In this document: positions 7,016 through 10,056 of the stretch, piece after piece | Layout: each line of letters opens with the position of its first letter | Numbering within the stretch: the stretch's first letter is position 1 | Source: an uncultured Rhodobacter sp. | Lineage (GTDB): Bacteria; Pseudomonadota; Alphaproteobacteria; Rhodobacterales; Rhodobacteraceae | Reading direction: 5' to 3' | Assembly: GCA_937901435.1 (NCBI GenBank) | Contig: CALGTJ010000582.1 | Location: 1-10,056 of the forward strand | DNA length: 10,056 bases | The notes under the pieces: generated by a model | What the model saw: the letters and a program-made list of their open reading frames with translations, nothing else | Told to the model about the DNA's origin: nothing | Databases searched by the model: none | Translations under genes and position numbers: made by a program

Positions 7016-7798
7016 ATGCATGATGGCAAAACCTATATCGTAACCGGCGTGGCATCGGGCATTGGAGCAGAGACGTGCCGTCTGTTAAAGGCGCAGGGCG
7101 CTACTGTTATCGGCATTGACCGCAACGAAACAGACACGGCCGACGAATTTTTTCAGGCGGACCTCAGCGATCCAACCTCTATTGATGCATTGAGCACAAA
7201 ACTGCCTGCTGGGACAAACGGGCTCGCTAACATCGCCGGTCTGCCACCGACTGCGCCTGCCTCTCTTGTGATGCGGGTGAACCTTTATGGGTTGCAGCGA
7301 CTGACCAATGCGCTGGTGCACAAAATGGCCGATGACGCGTCCATTGTGAACCTGGCTTCTTTGGCAGGGTTTGGCTGGCCCAACGCGCTCGAACAATGCA
7401 CTGCGGCACTGGCGCTATCGATGGATGATAACGTTGATGATTTTTGCAATGCTCAGGGTCTGGACACGGATGACAGTGGAAGAAGCTACTTTTTATCGAA
7501 AGAGGCACTGATCATCTGGACCATGCAAAACCGGTGGACCTGGCGCGACCGCAGGATCAACATGAATTGCATCAGTCCCGGTCCGGTCGACACACCAATC
7601 CTTGACGATTTCATTCAAACCTTGGGCGCGCGCGCCGAAGAGGACATGAAGGTTATGGATCGCCCCGGCACGCCGCAGGATGTGGCTCCTGTAGTCAGTT
7701 TTGCCTTGAGCGCGCATGCCAAATGGTTCCGTGGCGCCAACCTGACGGCAGATGGCGGCATGTCCAGCCACATATTATCCAACATCCATCACTTTTGA
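7016..7798 (+). CDS. Short-chain dehydrogenase/reductase, 3-alpha-hydroxysteroid dehydrogenase-like
   Basis: An NAD(P)-dependent oxidoreductase converting an alcohol to a ketone or the reverse in the cytoplasm. It has 260 residues. The Rossmann motif TGVASGIG is at 10-17, an acidic Asp36 at the end of the second strand suggests NAD(H) preference, and NIAG lies at about 72-75. The catalytic Ser is Ser115 (NLASLAG), and the YxxxK pair is Tyr158 and Lys162. Ser to Tyr spacing is 43 residues rather than the usual 13. That matches the inserted segment of Comamonas 3-alpha-hydroxysteroid dehydrogenase/carbonyl reductase (Ser114, Tyr155, Lys159). SPGPVDTPIL and the final TADGG are typical. A ribosome binding site CTGGAGAA precedes the ATG. 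It lies 69 bp after the permease. The architecture does not prove a steroid substrate; related enzymes act on varied cyclic alcohols and ketones. Confidence 0.9.
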   Translation: MHDGKTYIVTGVASGIGAETCRLLKAQGATVIGIDRNETDTADEFFQADLSDPTSIDALSTKLPAGTNGLANIAGLPPTAPASLVMRVNLYGLQRLTNALVHKMADDASIVNLASLAGFGWPNALEQCTAALALSMDDNVDDFCNAQGLDTDDSGRSYFLSKEALIIWTMQNRWTWRDRRINMNCISPGPVDTPILDDFIQTLGARAEEDMKVMDRPGTPQDVAPVVSFALSAHAKWFRGANLTADGGMSSHILSNIHHF

Positions 7799-7886
7799 GG
7801 ATTATCTGTACCGCGCATCATAGCACTTACGTGGACTCGGAAAACTTCAACACATCGCGCCATGACAAACAAAAATGGCAGACACG

Positions 7887-7892
7887 AAAGGA
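7887..7892 (+). promoter_or_regulatory. Ribosome binding site fixing the ATG start at 7901
   Basis: AAAGGA ends 8 bases before ATG at 7901. An in-frame ATG at 7862 has no ribosome binding site and would add 13 polar residues, so the later start is chosen. Confidence 0.7.
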
Positions 7893-7900
7893 CAAATACC

Positions 7901-9082
7901 ATGGCAGCACTCGGCGAAAATCTAATTGGTACAAGTAACGTCGCTCCGTTTTTCAAAGTGACGAACGCGGATGACGTGTCGATTGATGCGCCTGAAAACC
8001 GCAAAGGCGATGCGTTGCGCACATGGGTGCGTTCACTGTCAGGGTTTCAGAAAGAGGCGCTCGTGCGTTCTGCCAAAACCGGTGAGACGTGGCGTTTGGT
8101 GTCTGACGAAGGGCCTTATCTGAATGGCCATGATGCAGCACCGTGCCCACTGGCCTTCTTATCGTCCGGCATGGCAGCAAGTTTTATGAATGAAATCATC
8201 GCACTGGCCAAAATCCAGAACGTCGAAATCCGCAAACTGAAACTGATTCAAGACAATTACTATACGATGAAGGGCTCAATGCCCAAACGCACCCTAGTTG
8301 GGGGCGCTGAAAACATCGACCTTCAGGTTGAGATTGACTGCGACCTTGATGATGCGACGCTGAACGAATTCTTGATCAACGCCACCTATGCATCTCCGCT
8401 CAACGGTCTGATGCGCGGACAACTCGAAAGCCTGTTCAAGTTGGGTAAGAATAACGTCGAATTGCCAACGGCCAAAGTGGCCGAACTGGATGGTGCATTG
8501 TTCCCTGATCCGGGCAATCACTTTGCCAAATCCAAAGCAAATTCCAGCGACCTGGCGTTGATGAAACCTGTCGGGCCAACTCCGAAAAAGGACGTTGTCA
8601 TGGGCACCTCATCTGCAGGTGGCAGCATGGCTGAAGAACAAGACCGCCGCCTAAACATCGGCGCTGTCGCGATCATGCGTGAAGATGGCATTAAAGAAAT
8701 CCAGCAGATGCAATACTCGCCTTATGGCACGTCCTTTCGCTTCCTAAGTTCTGAGGACGGGCGCGCGCCAGATGCAAACAGCCTGATCAGTGCCGGCATT
8801 GGTTTCTGTTTTATGACCCAATTCGGGCGGTTTGTTTCGATGCTGAAACTTGACCTGCCAGACTATCGGATCGTGCAGGACACCCATTTCAGCCTTGGCG
8901 GTGCCTCTGGTGACACGGGCAAAGCGGGCGAAGCGGATTCAATTGAAACTCACGTCTACCTTGAAACGAGCGAGTCCGATGCAACGGCGCAGGAGATGCT
9001 CGACATGTCAGAACAAACTTGTTTCCTGCATGCCTTTTGTCGGACGGATCTGAAAACCAAACTAAAGGTCGTGCGCGTTTGA
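7901..9082 (+). CDS. Tandem OsmC-like domain protein (two domains, redox cysteines only in the second)
   Basis: A 393-residue protein that appears to be two OsmC-like halves in one chain. OsmC/Ohr proteins are normally about 140 residues and reduce organic or fatty-acid peroxides with two cysteines. The N-terminal half (about 34-195) has SSGMAASFMNEI (88-99) and TYASPLNGL (162-170). The C-terminal half (about 248-393) has SAGIGFCFMTQF (297-308) and EQTCFLHAF (371-379). Aligning the halves by eye puts Ser94 and Ser165 against Cys303 and Cys374, with 71 residues between each pair. The C-terminal half could thus be redox active and the N-terminal half structural or ligand-binding. An extra Cys380 lies six residues after Cys374. 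The stretch 205-247 is a low-complexity polar linker. Possible roles are detoxifying pathway-derived peroxides, or a non-peroxidase step on a pathway intermediate. Context between a dehydrogenase and BKACE suggests the second cannot be excluded. I do not know a characterised protein with this layout. Confidence 0.75.
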   Translation: MAALGENLIGTSNVAPFFKVTNADDVSIDAPENRKGDALRTWVRSLSGFQKEALVRSAKTGETWRLVSDEGPYLNGHDAAPCPLAFLSSGMAASFMNEIIALAKIQNVEIRKLKLIQDNYYTMKGSMPKRTLVGGAENIDLQVEIDCDLDDATLNEFLINATYASPLNGLMRGQLESLFKLGKNNVELPTAKVAELDGALFPDPGNHFAKSKANSSDLALMKPVGPTPKKDVVMGTSSAGGSMAEEQDRRLNIGAVAIMREDGIKEIQQMQYSPYGTSFRFLSSEDGRAPDANSLISAGIGFCFMTQFGRFVSMLKLDLPDYRIVQDTHFSLGGASGDTGKAGEADSIETHVYLETSESDATAQEMLDMSEQTCFLHAFCRTDLKTKLKVVRV

Positions 9083-9096
9083 ATGCTGGTGATGGG

Positions 9097-9139
9097 TCAT
9101 GCTGCACTTGTCCAACCCCCGTCGTTGTCCAAAGCATGA
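9097..9139. repeat. Nested repeat element in the OsmC-BKACE gap
   Basis: TCATGCT (9097-9103) and AGCATGA (9133-9139) form a perfect 7-bp inverted repeat. Between them lie two copies of TTGTCCAA (9108-9115 and 9125-9132), 17 bp apart start to start. It occupies most of the 76-bp gap upstream of the BKACE ribosome binding site. It could be an operator or an mRNA structure; there is no T-run, so it is not a clear terminator. Function unknown. Confidence 0.4.
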
Positions 9140-9158
9140 TTGAAAGGGAGACTGAGAT

Positions 9159-9998
9159 ATGACCACACCCTGCATTATTTGTGTCGCGATAACCGGTTCA
9201 CTGCCGACCAAGGCGGACAATCCTGCGGTACCTATCTCCGTTGGTGAACAGATAGAGAGCACACAAGCCGCCTTTGAGGCCGGGGCGACGATCTGTCATG
9301 CCCATGTACGTAACCCGAATGAAACGCCCAGTTCTGATCCGGAAAAATTTGCGCTGTTAAAGGAAGGTCTTGAAAAGCACTGCCCAGGGATGATCATTCA
9401 GTTCTCAACAGGGGGGCGCTCTGGCGCGGGCAAGACGCGAGGCGGTATGCTGTCGCTCAAACCTGATATGGCGTCTCTGTCGGTTGGGTCTAATAATTTT
9501 CCAACTCGCGTCTATGAAAATCCACCAGATCTTGTGACGTGGTTGGCGTCTGAGATGTTGACCCATGAGGTCAAGCCAGAGATCGAGGCCTTTGATCTTA
9601 GCCACATCATTCAGGCACATGCGATGTTCAAGAACGCTCAGATTGCCGCACCTCCATATGTCCAGTTCGTCATGGGCGTTAAAAATGCCATGCCCGCCGA
9701 TCGCAATGTTTTTGACTTTTACATTGCAACTGTGAAGCGATTGTTTGGAGCAGGCGCTCCGTGGTGCGCAGCCGGGATTGGCGCGAACCAGTTGGTCCTG
9801 AATGATTGGGCGATATCATCGGGTGGTCACGCGCGCACCGGACTGGAAGACAACATCAGGCTGGACCGCGACTCTCTCGCTCCGTCAAACGCGGCTTTGG
9901 TCAGGCGCACTGTTGAGGTCTGTGAAAAATATGAACGACCTGTCGCGACCTACACGCAGGCCCGTGAAATCCTTAGTCTACGCCCATTTGTTTGCTGA
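9159..9998 (+). CDS. Beta-keto acid cleavage enzyme (BKACE, formerly DUF849)
   Basis: BKACE enzymes are cytoplasmic zinc-dependent TIM-barrel proteins that exchange a beta-keto acid and acetyl-CoA for acetoacetate and the CoA ester of the shortened acid. The protein has 279 residues, full length. The zinc ligands are evident: His47 and His49 in CHAHVRN and Glu230 in GLEDN, matching His46, His48 and Glu230 of the founding 3-keto-5-aminohexanoate cleavage enzyme Kce. Other family motifs are FSTGGRSGAGKTRGGM (82-97), SVGSNNFP (108-115), and SGGHARTGLEDN (221-232). Where Kce has ITGAE with Glu14, this protein has ITGSL, so a cationic amino substrate is less likely. The start has AAGGGAG (9144-9150) 8 bases upstream. 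In this cluster 3-oxoadipate from the maleylacetate reductase is a plausible substrate, giving succinyl-CoA and acetoacetate; that is inference. Nothing clear follows in the last 58 bases. Confidence 0.93.
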   Translation: MTTPCIICVAITGSLPTKADNPAVPISVGEQIESTQAAFEAGATICHAHVRNPNETPSSDPEKFALLKEGLEKHCPGMIIQFSTGGRSGAGKTRGGMLSLKPDMASLSVGSNNFPTRVYENPPDLVTWLASEMLTHEVKPEIEAFDLSHIIQAHAMFKNAQIAAPPYVQFVMGVKNAMPADRNVFDFYIATVKRLFGAGAPWCAAGIGANQLVLNDWAISSGGHARTGLEDNIRLDRDSLAPSNAALVRRTVEVCEKYERPVATYTQAREILSLRPFVC

Positions 9999-10056
9999 GT
10001 GGTCTTGTCAGACAAATCGGCTCAAGCATCATAAGCCTTGGGAGCGTGGATTCTAC

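Noticed and set aside
7862..7900. Earlier ATG for the OsmC protein
   Set aside because: No ribosome binding site before 7862, while AAAGGA fits the ATG at 7901.
10005..10015. TTGTC-A-GACAA palindrome after BKACE as a terminator
   Set aside because: A one-base loop and no following T-run; too weak to call a terminator, and the window ends soon after.

Overview
The window looks like a catabolic accessory locus of an alphaproteobacterium, most likely a marine Rhodobacterales (roseobacter-type) strain. This is inferred from moderate GC content, alphaproteobacterial protein style, a TRAP transporter with fused small and large membrane subunits, and a gene mix typical of aromatic-compound catabolic islands. 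No rRNA, tRNA, CRISPR array, insertion sequence or integrase was seen, so the assignment rests on protein style only.

Layout. Positions 1-715 (minus strand) hold the N-terminal two thirds of a maleylacetate-reductase-like iron-type alcohol dehydrogenase, cut by the window edge. A divergent, AT-rich control region (716-909) follows, with a perfect 9-bp inverted repeat and a 10-bp palindrome. All remaining genes are on the plus strand with short gaps (27, 16, 58, 29, 69, 102 and 76 bp) and could form one transcription unit. They are a GntR/FCD regulator (TTG start at 910), an aromatic-type aldehyde dehydrogenase, an NTF2/SnoaL-like protein (GTG start at 3188), a TRAP solute-binding protein, a fused TRAP DctQM permease, a short-chain dehydrogenase with the 3-alpha-hydroxysteroid dehydrogenase active-site layout, a tandem OsmC-domain protein, and a beta-keto acid cleavage enzyme (BKACE, formerly DUF849).

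How they may work together (inference). An organic anion, possibly an aromatic or ring-containing acid, enters through the TRAP system. The dehydrogenases and the NTF2-like protein process side-chain alcohol and aldehyde groups. Maleylacetate reductase would give 3-oxoadipate. That compound is a beta-keto acid of the kind BKACE enzymes split with acetyl-CoA, and would give succinyl-CoA and acetoacetate. The regulator lies between the divergent arms and probably binds the inverted repeat, with the substrate or an intermediate as effector.

Most distinctive is the 393-residue OsmC protein. It has two OsmC-like halves: the C-terminal half keeps both redox cysteines, and the N-terminal half has serine at both equivalent sites with identical 71-residue spacing. 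I do not recognise the whole pathway as a described one. Its substrate is unknown.
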